Of a stretch of DNA of 64,000 nt, positions 37,748 through 51,149 are shown piece by piece (position 1 is the stretch's first letter; each line of letters opens with the position of its first letter). A program made the position numbers and the translations under genes. The notes beneath the pieces were generated by a model. That model was not told the origin of the DNA. It saw only the letters and a list, made by a program, of their open reading frames with translations, and ran no database searches. Origin of the DNA: Solea solea (Eukaryota; Chordata; Actinopteri; Pleuronectiformes; Soleidae); assembly GCF_958295425.1 (NCBI RefSeq), contig NC_081136.1:15516381-15580380 (forward strand). Direction: 5' to 3'.

Positions 37748-38329
37748 CGAACTATCGTATCAGTTTATTGCAAATTGAGTTCTACCAAATACAGAATTTA
37801 AGATGATTGCTTTTCCAAAGGGCAGATTTACATCAAAAGTCCAAGCTATGTGTCATTTCCATCAATTGTTTATTTTTCTCACATTTGAAAATGGAAAACT
37901 CATGCAAGAAAACTATGAAAATGCCAATACAAAGCTTACAGAAACCTTATCTTACTATGAGTCGTGGTTCTCCCTTGTGTTTACTAATGCACATTTATGG
38001 TTTAGAATGAATGCACTTTAATGAAAAGTGTTGCCATAGATGATTACTGGTGCACTCAGCAGGACAGAAACATATGTCGACAGCAATTTTAACTCATGTA
38101 CACAGAGATAATATGGAACTTCATTTAATTAATAGGTTGCCTTTGTCTGGAGCAGTCACCATTGCAATATGTTATTATCAATTACCTTGCATTGAAGGCA
38201 TTTCGTTCCCTTTGTTGTCTTTGTACATGTGTGTTTTGAAATTCAGAAGAAAGAAAAGGAGAGAGTCACACAATTTGCACTAAGCTTTTTCCAATTACTC
38301 TAATATCTCACTTCTGCACCAATGGTACA

Positions 38330-38510
38330 GTCCAAACTGAAATGTACAGTACCATGAAAGATATTAAAATCATAATGAATATGCTAATTATCCTTTTTAT
38401 ATTCAGAATCCTACAATGGTTTTATGTGCTAATGACAATAGCACCATTTTATGTAAGCTATAATAAGTGCATGTAATTACTGATTTTAATAATGTGCGCA
38501 TGTCTTATAG
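38330..38510. promoter_or_regulatory. Candidate conserved non-coding block
   Basis: Complex AT-rich sequence with ATGCTAATTATCC near 38380 and GTGCTAATGACAATAGCACC near 38428, which contains an imperfect inverted repeat. The texture is enhancer-like. Untested. Confidence 0.25.
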
Positions 38511-38567
38511 TGTTGTAGTCCATTGTGCTGAACTCAAGAACAGATCTTATGTATTATTATAATTGGC

Positions 38568-38586
38568 AAAAAAAAAAAAAAAAAAA
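38568..38586. repeat. A19 homopolymer
   Basis: Nineteen consecutive A. No SINE or LINE body is recognisable upstream. Confidence 0.95.
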
Positions 38587-39259
38587 CTTTCACTCTCAAG
38601 GGAGCACAAGTCAAGACTGTGTTTTGTGCAGTTCATTTTCAGGCTTGGTGCTGCCCGTCTTCATTTCTGCTTCCTGACTTTAGTCTGTTGGAGATAGATC
38701 CCTCATATGTCAGAACCGCACAGACCATTTCCCGAGTCCGCTGTGACTGTCAGGCTCCACGGCCCATGAAAGCCGTGTATGTGATGCCCGAAATTACCTC
38801 ACTGGAGCATGCCACGGACGTTCACAATGGCATGGTCACAACTATAGCTTCAAGAGACACTAAGGGATCTCACTGGCACTTTTAGGTAGCTCCTTGCCAA
38901 CAAATACAGTGCCTGTTTCACATTTTCTGGCAGAACCATAAAATAAATCCATTTTACAATACGTGGGAAGAAAGTATGTGCAGCATGAATTATCAGGTTA
39001 ATGGTACCGAGGACATGCAGTAGGTTAAACTATAGATTTTGCAATAAAGGATGATGCATTTTGACATTTTAAAAAGGTTCTATGGCACTCACAAAATACA
39101 GATACAAAACCACTGTAAATCTGTGGGAAAGTTTTGGAATGGAGTCGATAATATCAGCACTTAGTCTTATAATCAATCTGTTTTCTTAACAAGACAAGCC
39201 GGGAAGAGTGGGGAAGAAGCCCAACTCTCTCTGGTACAATTATAGAATTGCACTGCAGT
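38587..39259. other. Unique sequence with an unassigned 88-codon open frame
   Basis: The stretch 38640-38885 is richer in GC than its surroundings and carries an open frame beginning after an acceptor-like GTTCATTTTCAG (ending 38641) and ending at a stop at 38885. No domain is recognised and no strong donor follows, so it is not called as an exon. Confidence 0.4.
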
Positions 39260-39720
39260 CACTTAGCTTGCTAATACACGGTGTGATATTAATTACTGTT
39301 TGTAAACAATGCACTTTGCGGAGATTATTGCATGCACTCAGCGTCCTCCATTTGTGTTTGGTAATTCTCACAAGTGATTAAGTGGTGAAGCTAGGACAGC
39401 TGTTCAAGATGAGTTCATTGGCATGTTTAATTAATTGCACTTGAGATAATTATTCAATCATTACTTTGATTAATTTTCTGCATCCTAGATAATGCATCAA
39501 GCATCTGCTTGATGTCAATAGTTTTGAAAAAGTGACTAGAACAAAATTAACAATTTTTTGGAAGCTCAGTTTAGGACTTAATTGTGCTTTGTTGAGAAAA
39601 TAATGTTGTAATAATGCCGACAGTTGGCCATAATGGGAATTTATAATTACTACTGTATGGTTGACTTAATGATGCAGTTGCTCACTTAAAAGACATCACA
39701 CTCACACTTGTCAGGGCTGC
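39260..39720. promoter_or_regulatory. Candidate enhancer-like block
   Basis: Dense homeodomain-type words: GATATTAATTACTG near 39286, TTAATTAATTG at 39427-39437 and GATTAATTTTC near 39468. A near-perfect palindrome sits at 39495-39514 (CATCAAGCA, two bases, TGCTTGATG). No repeats and no open frame of note. Regulatory function is inferred. Confidence 0.3.
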
Positions 39721-40728
39721 GTTAAATTATTGTGTTCACGACATATCAACAGCAACCTGTCACCGCTCACTTCAGTCTTTTTTTAGTCGATTCAGACCAC
39801 ATTATGTTTGAGACATGCTTATTCTTCACCCCCTCGGATATTCAGGGTTGTGGCAAAATCCAACTGAAGGAAAGCCTGGCAAATCATTTGTGAGAGATCT
39901 TGTCAAACAGATTAATTCCCACCCTGGGCCTCAGGGTTCTGGACCGTTTTTCTGTCATGCTGCTTTGCCAGGCTCCCTCTTGATAATACCCCAAAGATAA
40001 AATTAATTGTGCAGGGAGATGTGGGATGGGGAATATCTAAAAAGGACCTTGAGCAACACATGAAGCTCTCTTTTTTCCCTCTGCTCCTCTGCATGTGCAA
40101 ACACAGAAACAATCAAATCGTCAGAAGCATGTCACATTGCACCAATGATCACTAACTTTTTTTTGGAAGTTCACAGAAGCAAGAAGTTCAGAGCGATACG
40201 AAGAGACAGAATCAACCCTCATGAAATATTCTTGTCTAAGATTGTCTGACTTCAAATTACCATCACTGTGGAATCCCTGACTTCAGTAGTTTACCAAAAA
40301 GGATGACATACCAACTGTCTAGATGCCCTCGAAAATGCCCTTCTTTTCTATCCCACTAACAGTCTGAGTTCATAAGTCTGCTCCAAAATCAGCCCGCTAA
40401 ACCCTTTACAACAAAAATAACAATCAACAGCTTTGAAAATGATTCTGAGAGACTTTAAACATGCTCAATGTTTGATTAATGTGTGATGCTTCATAAGTAC
40501 CACAGTAATTCCAATGTATCATGGATAACTCCGATATGGCAGTCATGCAATTTGTCAAAATGTTGCTAAAATAAATTAATCAGAAATTCAACCTCATGGT
40601 GTAAAAACCAGAAACCGACCAACATAATTATGATTCTTGTCAGAGAAAAATCCACCCAATAGCCATGGAAGCATTTCATCCAAACACCAAGCATGATGGT
40701 TTTTTTTTTTTTTTAAATAATACTGCAG
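39721..40728. other. Unique non-coding sequence
   Basis: No gene or repeat family is recognised. A T run at about 40700-40714 provides a pyrimidine tract for the exon-like segment that follows. Confidence 0.5.
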
Positions 40729-40897
40729 ACCTGTCCACTCAAACTGTCCAAAACACAAGCAGAGAAGGTGCTAATTCCTGCTGTGACAGTGTGAAAGAAC
40801 ACAACGTCTCAGTCCTTCATCACCAGAGGCATTTAAAAGCCACCAAAAGACCAATTCCAACAAGAAATATTCCACTGAGGGAAAAGCACAAGAGCAG
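40729..40897 (+). other. Candidate 169-nt exon, unassigned
   Basis: A T-rich tract and TACTGCAG end at 40728, and AGCAG/GTAAAT lies at 40897/40898. The frame beginning after two bases is open throughout (starts LSTQTVQNTS, ends REKHKS plus two bases). The encoded sequence is polar and matches nothing I know. The pyrimidine tract is mostly a homopolymer, so the acceptor may be spurious. Confidence 0.2.
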
Positions 40898-41513
40898 GTA
40901 AATCGCAGCTGCCATCCTTTTCTTTCTTTTTTTCAACAGTCCCTCTGCAGTTGTGTTGCCCCATCACCTCCACTGGCAGATGGTGCAAATGAGCCTTTAT
41001 ATGCTGCTGCTAGACAACAAGGATAGGCCACCAAGGTGCAGTCCGTGGTGGCATGTGAAGAAGACGCTCTGTCAAAACACATTAGCCATTGCTTCAGAGG
41101 TGCATAACATTTGTAAGACAACTAGTCCTTAAATTAGTCCCCATCATTTTTGCTATGACATGTAGACTAGAGTGACTTTGCAGCACACACACTGAGGTTT
41201 GTGCTGTCAAGATTCATAGTTGCTGTATGAATAAGACATGAGATCACTGATTTTTTTTTTTTTTTGTTGCTACAGAATGCCCATTCACTTCTCTGTGCAG
41301 GAATTCTCAAAGGTGTAGCCTCAGAATGAGTCGATGTTTACAGAAAATCAGTCCACGTACATTATGCTTGTCTGTTTCCCTGGATATGCATTTGGATATC
41401 CTTTGAGTGAGTGTTTTACACATACACACACACAGTACATACACAACCCTCACAGTCCCTGGTCAGTACACATACACACCAGTATTGAGCTCAAGTAGTC
41501 CCTGTTGTCACAG
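40898..41513. other. Sequence between two exon-like segments
   Basis: Contains another very strong acceptor-like tract (TTTCTTTTTTTCAACAG ending about 40939), a T14 run near 41251 and a short CA repeat near 41424-41432. No gene is recognised. Confidence 0.4.
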
Positions 41514-41652
41514 GCCGGCAGTGTCTCAGTGGTGTCCTCCACTGGACCCAGAGACATTTTGCAACAGAGCTCAAACTGTGATGCCGTTGTGTCACTCAGC
41601 TGCCCAGACAAGCTGTGCACCAACGATGACTGCCAGGGAGTGAGAGCTCAAG
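41514..41652 (+). other. Candidate 139-nt exon, unassigned
   Basis: CCTGTTGTCACAG ends at 41513 and CAAG/GTAGGT lies at 41652/41653, with a second GTAAGA donor word four bases on. Read in phase with the segment 40729-40897 it continues for 42 codons (begins PAVSQWCPPL) to a stop near 41643. In another phase it is open to the donor with five cysteines. Neither frame is recognised. Confidence 0.2.
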
Positions 41653-44600
41653 GTAGGTAAGATAGTGGAATCTATTGACAGGACACTGGGGAGCAATTAT
41701 GAGTAAAGGCCAAGGGCTTGCTCAAACAAACCTCCTGTTTGTCTAAATCTATTATATTACAGACAACTGTTGAGGGATAACAAATCTTCCCAGATAACTC
41801 ACGAAATCACAAAAGTTAGTTTCAGCTCAACTGTGGACAGCTTCATCACAAACAACTCTTAATGGCGTACTTAATGGCCAAGCCCAATTTCAGTAAAAAT
41901 GGGCTTGGGCCTCGCTCTCAGCAAAATCTTGCTGGTGGTCTTTTGTTCATCTGCAAACCAGTTAATGTAGTGACATGATTAACAAACTGACCTCTTGCCA
42001 GCTTTTTCATTCCGCAGCATTTGTATTTTTAGGCCTATAAAAATCCAACGGAAATAAATTAAATGGCTACCACTGACACTCTGCACATCACTCCCCATAA
42101 AATACCTGCAAATGATCAAGGCAGACAGATAATGGCTTGGAAGAGGACTCGGCTTGCTGCCCTGTGACAGACATTTTCAATTAAAAAGGGTAAATAACTT
42201 TAGATTCATCTATTTCACCCTGTTCTGAGATTTATCTGTCCATCGTGCTTTAAATCCATTCACCCCTAAAATGGTTATATCACAGATTTGTATTTCCTGG
42301 GGAAAGAAAAATGTCATATCGCTCCAATGTTGTCATGTTGTTGTTTAAATCTCCCTGCCCTGTCTGAGTTTTCATGAGCCAGTCCCCAGTATGTGAAAAA
42401 GCTGATGATATTAATCCACTAGCATCAGTGGAACAGTTGCAGCACCATTGGACTTGGATAAGAAGCATACCAATCTATATTCTATAACAATCTATGATTC
42501 TATATTGTGGATTTAAATTTGTCCAGAGGCAGAACTTTTTGTCACACAAATATAAACATGCAGTTTTTTATATCGATAGTCATCATGGTAATTTGTCCTG
42601 CGCTAGAACTATTAAAATAAAATTGCTTGAAATCTGTAGAGAATTGTTTTAAGTGGAGTACTCTATTTGTTGCTGATCTGAGGAGATGTCTGACATCAAC
42701 TGTTTAATCCATGCTTACACAGACGACTGTCTGTGTAGCCGACTACTACTGTATTTAGTCAAATTTGTGTACATAATGACTGTTGTGGCCCAACACTTTA
42801 TTACTACCCAAAAATGCTCGTAGATTTTCTCAGCCCTGCCATATTTGGTATTATTGGTTCAACAATAATCTAGGATTTATGAATGTGAATTCAGAGGGAT
42901 TAAATCACCATACAGTTAATGAGACTCCTAAAAGAGCAGAGGAATTCCATCATTCCAAACGTATCACTTTCTGGAGATAGTTCATACATATGTGTCTTTG
43001 ACTGATAGAAAAATAACTATAGGAGAAACAATGCATTAAACTATATCATCTAAATCTAAACTATAGATTTCCACCTTCCCATGTTTGCCAAAATTATTGG
43101 GTCCAACCATGGCCCAGTTCTGGCACAGCTGGTGGCTCAGACTAATGCTGTGGGTGTGATGAATGGCCTGCCTTTGGCCAAAAGCTTGCCCAATTGCTGA
43201 TAACTGGAGCTGATGCCAAGCTCAAACTGCCCCATGTCTGCGTCCCAGAAATCCACCAAATCTAGACCTCTGTTGTCAGAATATAACTGAGCGTAACAAT
43301 ATTCAGCTTCAATCAGCCCGACTTGGCCGGCTATCTGAGCTACTGTAGATTACTTTGCCTTTTTCGATTAACTTCAGTCAACATTAACAGAAAGCCACAT
43401 CATGATAGTTGGGAGCATCCATGAGGAAAAAAAAAAAAAAAAAAAAGTCTCTTTTTGTAAATAAAGTGACATGATTCATTAATGTGATGAATGACCATGC
43501 AATTCCCTGGGACCTCAGCATCAAGTCTCTACCCAATCCCCTTCAGATGTCCCTCCTTTGGGCCTTTCCGGTTGAAAGCCAAACATTTAAATGTGTGCCT
43601 CTAAGTGCTGAGGCAAGCAGGTCCCGCGGCCAAATAGTTGCTCTTTTCAGCTGTTGAAGCTCCAAGGACCCATTTCACTGTTAACATCAAATCATTAAAT
43701 TCACCCCATACTCAGTCACTCAGAGTTTTAGAGCGATAGACAGACAAACACGCAAGAGAAAGTTAAAGAAGAAAGAACAGAGGTCATTGTCAGCCATTAA
43801 AGCTAAACAAACCACATTATTGGGTTGAAAGCATTTCAAAAACTGACAGATCACCCTGTTCTTAATTTTCGTCAACTTCAAATGCAAATTACGAAGTGCA
43901 ATTTTCGGTCATAAAGTAGGGGATCAATACAATATGATTTAGCTAATGTGTCACTGTCAAAGCAAAGGACTTGAGATTATTCTGCTGTATTAAAAACGTA
44001 ATTGCATCTCCAGTGGTGTCTGAAAATGTCTGATAGCATCATACCTTGAACTCATGTGAATACACATTCAGAGGCGCAATGGAAATTAAACCTTTCAGGC
44101 AGATTTTAAATAGATCGAACAAGTCTGCTTATACGACACAAGCTTTTATAACAGAGACAAACAGAGAGGGAGACATTTGGAAATAACCTAAGGCACATTT
44201 CAGATGTTCAGTACCTTGATGTACACAAATGTCCTTAGAGTTCAGCCTTTGTATAAATGCACGACACCTCAAGCTATTGCAGTCTTCAGCGGTTTCTCTC
44301 AGTACGCTGAGTGCATTAGGTGTGAAATGATGACTCCTGCATCTGATGCATGGCACCTCGGGGTGCAAAACAACTGTCCACAATTGTCTCCAATTCCTTT
44401 GCAAGACAGTGGTTTATAATCTCTTATGTGTGTAAATGTTACATGCCGATCACTGTTGTGTACAGCAATTCTTAGGGAAAAAAAAAACAAACAAATGTGT
44501 TTCTAATCGCAGAGGGAACATTTTTTTTCGGCACTTTTAGTATTTGTGTGTGTGTTAATAATTCTGACTATAATTTTATATGGTACTTATTCAAGATTTG

Positions 44601-45479
44601 TATTAAAGCACAATGAGATGAGGCACTTACAACAATTGTTAGGGACTTTCCTTCATGCGAAGTCACCCTTTTAACATTATCTTTATTTGTCATTATCCTT
44701 TTTGTTTTTTTGCTTCGTAAACCTATTGAAGCACTTTGTAAACTTTTTTAAAAGTACTTCTGGCTTTACTGCATGGCACACAGCACGTTCAGCTCAAACA
44801 GTTGTTTGTATTACATCCCAATCATTTTGAATGACATGTGCATCGGTGCTCTGTGCCCGCAACCACTAAGTTCCTGGGCAAGGGTTTCTATGGGAACCAC
44901 AGCAACACAAGCCAGTTAAAAGAGGAAACAGCTGTAGTGCTTGAAGAATAAGCATTATGAAGCAAAATTAATGAAAATCTCTTGACAGGATTGAAAAGGA
45001 TCAGACACTAAAAAGACAGATTGCATTTCATTTTTTTTAAGGGAAAACAATTAGCTGCGATTGTTAGTAAGTTAGTTTGCTTCATACATGTTTTGCAGCC
45101 GGAGATAGATAAGAAAATAGCACTGCATGGCACAATGCACTCTGGGGGTGTTTGACTTCCCCCACTTTCATTACTTTGAGCTTTGTAATCTTGATGTTTA
45201 AAGCAAGCGCAGAGATAACAGGTGACGGCCTTCGTGTTTGAGCTTGTTGAAGCTGGGCACAGTTTGAATTTGCAGCTGCACTGTGAGCTCAGGCTCATTC
45301 AAACACAAATACACTGTGCTCCTAGAGACATGAAAGGCAATCTTTATAACAGTTTGCCTCCTTTATACTGAGAACTTGAGTCCACTGCGATCGACCTCTA
45401 AATCAATCCCCTAAATATACATAGAGTGATTTCTTGTTTCAAATGGTTGTTTGCAGAGTCCGTGTTAGCGAGAGCCTTT
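41653..45479. other. Unique non-coding sequence
   Basis: No gene is recognised. A stretch near 43095-43200 with CATGGCCCAGTTCTGGC and TGGCCTGCCTTTGGCC has a repeat-like feel but could not be assigned. An A20 run lies at 43427-43446. Confidence 0.5.
43427..43446. repeat. A20 homopolymer
   Basis: Twenty consecutive A, the longest A run in the window. The upstream sequence shows no recognisable retroposon body. Confidence 0.95.
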
Positions 45480-45690
45480 GAATTTGAGTGGTCATTAAGA
45501 TATTGATCAAGACGACGTAAAGAGGAGTGATTTGATGAACTGTCAGCATGTGTATAGTCAAGCCCATAAACATAGATTGACTAAAAGATTATATGAACTG
45601 CACCTGGACCTATTAATAAAGAGCATGTGGCACAGTGTGTGCTGCTTATTAATCAGCAACGCTAGTGAAGCAGCGTCAGCTTCCCAGTTT
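45480..45690. promoter_or_regulatory. Candidate conserved non-coding block
   Basis: Complex repeat-free sequence with GACCTATTAATAAAG near 45607 and CTTATTAATCAGC near 45644. No notable open frame. The regulatory role is a guess from texture. Confidence 0.2.
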
Positions 45691-47068
45691 AGATTTTGCT
45701 AAGTTTTCCCACGGCCGTGTGTGTGTGAGAGAGTACCCCCCCCCACCCCACCCATGTACATGTTATGAATAGAGCAGAAAGCAAATGTGTCCCTCCTTAT
45801 GGTAGGTCAGACAATAAGGTCCAGATTTTCTTCAGAGTTTACAGGGCTAAATCTAACTCTGAATTTTAACACAGTGGCATATGAAGCCTACGCCTCAAGG
45901 GCCTGATTTCCTTGTTGTCTGGTGTTTTACAATGAGGCTGCACTTGACAGCCCAACTGAGGCAGTCATGTTCAAGTGGCCTTTGAGTTCAGCCTGTTTTG
46001 TTTTTTTTGAAACAGAGTTGAAGTCATATAGGATCAGCTTGGAGTTCATAGACATCGTAAAATGCTTATTGGTTCTCATCAGATGGATCAAAAGTTAATA
46101 CGAAAATAAACAACACCTATTTTACATTGTTAACTTTTACATGCAACATTTAGAGACAGTTTAGGCTTTAATTTCCAAGACGTGTAATTTATTCAATGGG
46201 GTATTTTTCTCAGCCTTCAGTGTTTAAACTTCCAAAATTCCTTAGGGAACTCAAAACGGAAACAACGTTAGGTGCAACCCAATAACCTACCAACCCATCC
46301 ATCCATCCCATATTCTTTTATATCAGAAGACTGAACTGAATGCCTTTATTGCCATTGTAAGCTATACGCAAACAAAGAAAAAATAAGCAACTGCAAAACA
46401 TGTGTATGCAGAAACAAGAATAATAGTAAACTGCATAAAAAGTGAGTAAGAAAATAAACACACACACATATGTATATATGCAAGTCCCCTATTCTGTTGC
46501 TTAACAAGTGAATTAATGTATTTACAGTCAACCTTTCTTGCAAGAAGCATTAAATGTACATTTTAACATATTAAATCAATATCCTCCTTTCAGAAACCTT
46601 TCCATTTTGCAACTAAATAGACTGTCTTTCTGACAAACATTACTCTAAAGTACTACTAGTGATCAAAACTCCACAAATGCCCTCAGTTTATTTAAATATT
46701 TTACATCGATCTACTGTGGGATAGAGGTTATCACAGGAAACGTATAAAATGTAGCCATTAAGAAAGAAAACGTTAACTTTAAACTTTCAAATTCCTTGAC
46801 ATTGTTTCCATTTAGCTTGTGTACATATACGCACCTGCATACTGTATTTCTGCCACCTCCATAAATGTGCCGCAATCCTCTTAGCGTCTCAGAAAAAATG
46901 GGTCCCTTTTACCACAACTAACTTTTGTCAATTTGCCAGTGGGAGACCCTGAGTACTTGTCTTCATTAAGGGACTTCCTCATTGATCAATCACTGTCAGA
47001 GGAGCTGCTCTGTAATTGCACTGTGGCCAAATCATGACTGACGTCTCATCCCCTCCGCTCTGTCACAG
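45691..47068. other. Unique non-coding sequence
   Basis: No gene is recognised. A C8 run lies near 45736, CATC units near 46298 and a CA repeat near 46458-46467. Confidence 0.5.
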
Positions 47069-47116
47069 GTCTCAGGGGAGAGAATGTTCCTTGACTTTCA
47101 CACCTTTGACCTCAAC
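47069..47116 (+). other. Candidate 48-nt exon with a faintly CUB-like peptide
   Basis: A strong acceptor (CCGCTCTGTCACAG ends 47068) and a weak donor (CTCAAC/GTAGGC at 47116/47117) bound 16 codons reading VSGERMFLDFHTFDLN. The pattern of a glycine turn, alternating hydrophobics and FDL resembles a strand of extracellular CUB domains. The match is short and from memory, and no other part of a CUB domain was found nearby. Confidence 0.15.
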
Positions 47117-50100
47117 GTAGGCCTCTCTCAGGATTGTACTTTTCACCCAGTGGGTTATCTATAAAGCTTTATGGTTTTAGGATGGATATGTATGTCAGGC
47201 AATCTCAAACACTTGAGGACAGGGAAGTTAAATAGATGGTGTGAGGAAGATATCTTGGATGTTTTTGCCCTGATGACTTTACTATCTCCATGTTCCTTTT
47301 TCCTTTGTTTAAAGAAATGTGGAAATCAGTTATGCTGCTCATCACATGCAACCAAAATGTGCAATACAATCACTGACTGGGCATTATGGCATTATGAACA
47401 ATATATGCCATTGAAAAATATCAGTAAAATATTTTAGGAGGTACAGTGCAATGGAGTTGCAGTTGCACAGTTCAAAAATATTCATCATTGTGTCACATTT
47501 CCATTAGGAACTGAGTGATGTTTATAGTACGACTTCAACGCTTTAAAGAGAATGACAACGTGCATAAAACAAAAGTAATAAATTCAATAGATTAACAGTC
47601 CTTGACGTCTTCACTGAGGTACACTCAACATTCCCATAGCAAACACATACTGTATGTGCAGTTCCCTAAATAATAAATGAAATGTTTTGTTTTATTGCCC
47701 CTGTTAAATCTAATGGCTGGTTTTCTATTGTTATTGTTTGATATATACATGCAGTATATTTGCTTATTTTACAACTCAGTGTTTTTCATCATGCACACTA
47801 TAGCTCACTAAACCCAAGCACAGTACCAATACGTATGTGGTATTTTTGTAGATGTCCTCATTTAAAACATATAGGGTTGCATATATGGGTATAATATAGC
47901 CAGGCATCATAAACCTTGTAGCCTGTGGCTTTGCTTAGACAACCCTGCATCTGCAGTGCATGTTGTGTGTCTGACTAATCCCGTTCACATGTCAGGCTGA
48001 TTATGTTTACTCAATGCTGCTGAAGTGATGTGGTGAATTGGATCATCTTTCTTCATATCACCACGGCATCATGAGCTGCCGTCTTCGCTTACAAAGGTCA
48101 CGTTCAACAACATGCTGTATACAAGCTGGTTTTGTCTCAACTTGACAAAACAAATGGAGCTGTGGACTCCCAGTCTGCTCTGACACGGATCCACACATTT
48201 ATGCCAAGCGAGTGAGTGAGTGAGTGAGAGAGGAGCAGCTGTAACCATGCGCTGGCATAGCGTTTAAAATTCATGGTCATGAAATCATTGTTTCATCATC
48301 AAGGAAAATCACCACTTTGATTCACAGAAGGAGCAACAGTACAACACACAGTACAACATTTCTTAAGCTACAGTATAAACTGCATATAAACTGCAAATGC
48401 CTGAAAGAAGCTGATGTTGGGAACTGAGCAAACAGACTTAACAGGTGATGCAGTTAACATATCACTGCCCATTACAAGTGACACATTTGACTTTAAAATA
48501 TGAACAACAATAATCAGAGCGAGATGGCGAGTACGGTTGCTGTCATTTATCCTTTATCTGCCATATCACACCGACACACAGATCGATGGAGAAAAAAAAA
48601 TTTGAAACAGATGCAAAATAATGTGAAAAAGATCAAGAGCCATTTTCTGCATTGGAATTGATATCTCCGCCATGATATTAAACCCACTGGGTTTCAAAAG
48701 TTCACAAAGCTTGATGTGACTTGATGTAAAATTATTGCCGGGTCTCTCATTTTTGTCAGCGACAGCGTTTTCATGTTGGTCTGATACCGCAGATTAGTCT
48801 CAGTCCTCATCTGTTCTTTTATTAGTACATGGATATTCATGCTTATAAATCCTGCTTGGACCCAGAATGCCCCTTCTGTAGGGTACTGTGTATATTTAAA
48901 TAGTGGAATTCTACTTCAGACACATCCTAATTTTTATCATTTAGATGTTTTTACTGTAGTTAGTCGCCCCCTGTATCTATGTACAGTATGTACGTGTCAT
49001 GACGAGTCATCTCTTACAGAAGGCATGGACACAATTGCAAATACCCCTTCCCCTTTATGCTAATGCTTTATCCCGTATTTTATGCAAATGCCTTTCATCG
49101 TACATTTTCAAATGTCATTTATATGACAGCTGTAGCACAAGCATCCATAATGTTTTGACTAGGGGGAAAATTGCAACACGGATCTCAGTCACTGCAAATC
49201 CTGCCCACAGTCTGAATATGAGAAGGTCAGGAAGGCTGAACTCTCCCTTCTACCGAAAATGATTGTTTTATTTAACTTTGAAAAGATGCTGACGATTTAT
49301 ACTGCTGTGGTGATACAGAAACAGAATAATATACGAAATGTGCTTTTTTTCATGAGAAGATAATGCAGCAACGTCAGCTTTGGGCTGTTGGAGGCATAAT
49401 TGTGTTTATACACATTACCAGTGATGGGTAAAACGTTAAGTAAAGGTTAAGTAAACCTAAGGTTTTAAGAAAAATGGATGAATACATGCATTTATATACA
49501 GACATTACTTAACACAAAAAAACAATTATTGTGAGGGGACCTTTGTTCAGCTCTATAACTTCAAAAGTAAACTTGTCAAATGTCTTGTCTTTGAATTTGC
49601 AGGGACCATGGCATTTCCTTAGCCTGCTCCGTCATTGTCTGCAAAAGTGTTCACAAACGTGTAGAAGGAGGAAAGTTTTAAATTTAAAATGTAATCAGCA
49701 CAATCACCACAAGCAATCAGTTCCTCTTCATTTCACCTGATCGAGCCCCCCCGCTAAAATGAGCCCGTTAAAAATAGAGCGTCTTATCAGGCCAGGATTA
49801 AGTTTTCACTTTGATTAACATCTGTTGTCAGAGTTAAGAATGTCAAAGTTCACTGCTGGAAAAATGTAGTGTTCAAAAATGCAAGAGCAGGTGTGATCAT
49901 CAACCATCGATCCACTATTCACAATCTGTTGGTCTGTGCACAGAATCACAGCTGTCATAACTATTTTCTTTCATTTATATAAAGTCACACATGGAACTGT
50001 GTGCTCGCACACAATGTAAGGCAAAAAAAAACGTATCCAGGGCATCACCGAGATACATCTTCAGAAAATGACAATGTTCTACAGTGATAGATGACTTGAA

Positions 50101-51149
50101 ACTTGACGTCTAAGTCTCAGCAAAAACACATCTACCCAAAGTGTTCCAAAACACAGACAGAAATATGTGATTTTCCTAAAAAAAAATAACATGTTTGTAG
50201 CATTTTGTAAAAAAAAAAATGAATCCAAACATGCACCGGGAACGAATGGCTTGAGGAGACCAACATGCTGTGACACTGTAAACACACAGGTGCAGCTGCA
50301 GATGCTCCTACCACCTGCACGCCGACCCACATTGTGATAAGATGGAGAGTGATGCAGAATCCCAGAGAGCAGCAGAAGTGGTTAAAACCATTAAAACAAC
50401 AGAGGTGTGCTTTTTGCATCATCAACAGCAACCCTGCAATGGAAATATTTGATTTACCAGAGACTTCCATTTGTGAGCAATTTGTACTTGAACTAATTAA
50501 CTAATTCTCATTCTTTGTCCACAAACAATTGAACATGAAATTAATTGTGCCGTTTCAATTGGTTACTGTTTAATCAATGCATCGCAAGGCACACAATTGT
50601 TTTCCTGTTTTCCAGCTGATTGTTTTTATATAAACAGCTTCATATGCAGGGTGGCAAAGACAATTAACAATGTTAAGGAAAGATTTCAAACTCATAAGAC
50701 ACATGAATTGGCAGTGTGTTGGCAGTTGTTTTCAAAGTTCATTCTAAATCCACAACAAGCAATGTTGACAGAACAACATTTTAGAAAATCCAATGTCACT
50801 ACAGCCGAGCTCATTTGGAGAAAAGCAAACCAAGTGCTAAGAGGCCACATCCATACATAATAAACTGTCACCATGCTCACAGAGGCGTGGAGAGGTGACA
50901 ACACCTACCCACTACATCTTCAGACAAATCGGTGCCCATGCGCTTAAAATGATATTTCTCTGACACAGGAAGTAGGTCAGCCATGAATACCTGGCTTTTC
51001 CGCCTCAAAAAACCCTTAACACACTTGAGCAAGAGTGTTAACTGTGTGGATTAGAGTGCGTAAAGAAGTCTGCAGGTAATTGTTGTTATTTCATTTTCCC
51101 CCTCAAATGTTGTGAATTGTGAAATTTAGACGCCGCGTCATCACAAACT
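47117..51149. other. Unique non-coding sequence
   Basis: No gene is recognised. A GAGT tetranucleotide repeat lies at 48209-48232. Two A runs near 50180 and 50210 account for open-frame breaks on the minus strand. A strong acceptor-like TGTTTTCCAG ends near 50615 without a donor. Confidence 0.5.
48209..48232. repeat. (GAGT)n microsatellite
   Basis: Tandem GAGT units passing into GAGAGAGG. Confidence 0.85.

Larger units (their letters stand above)
36861..38329. other. Unique non-coding sequence with long homopolymers
   Basis: No gene is recognised. The main contents are a T18 run, a G15 run and AT-rich sequence between them. Confidence 0.55.
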
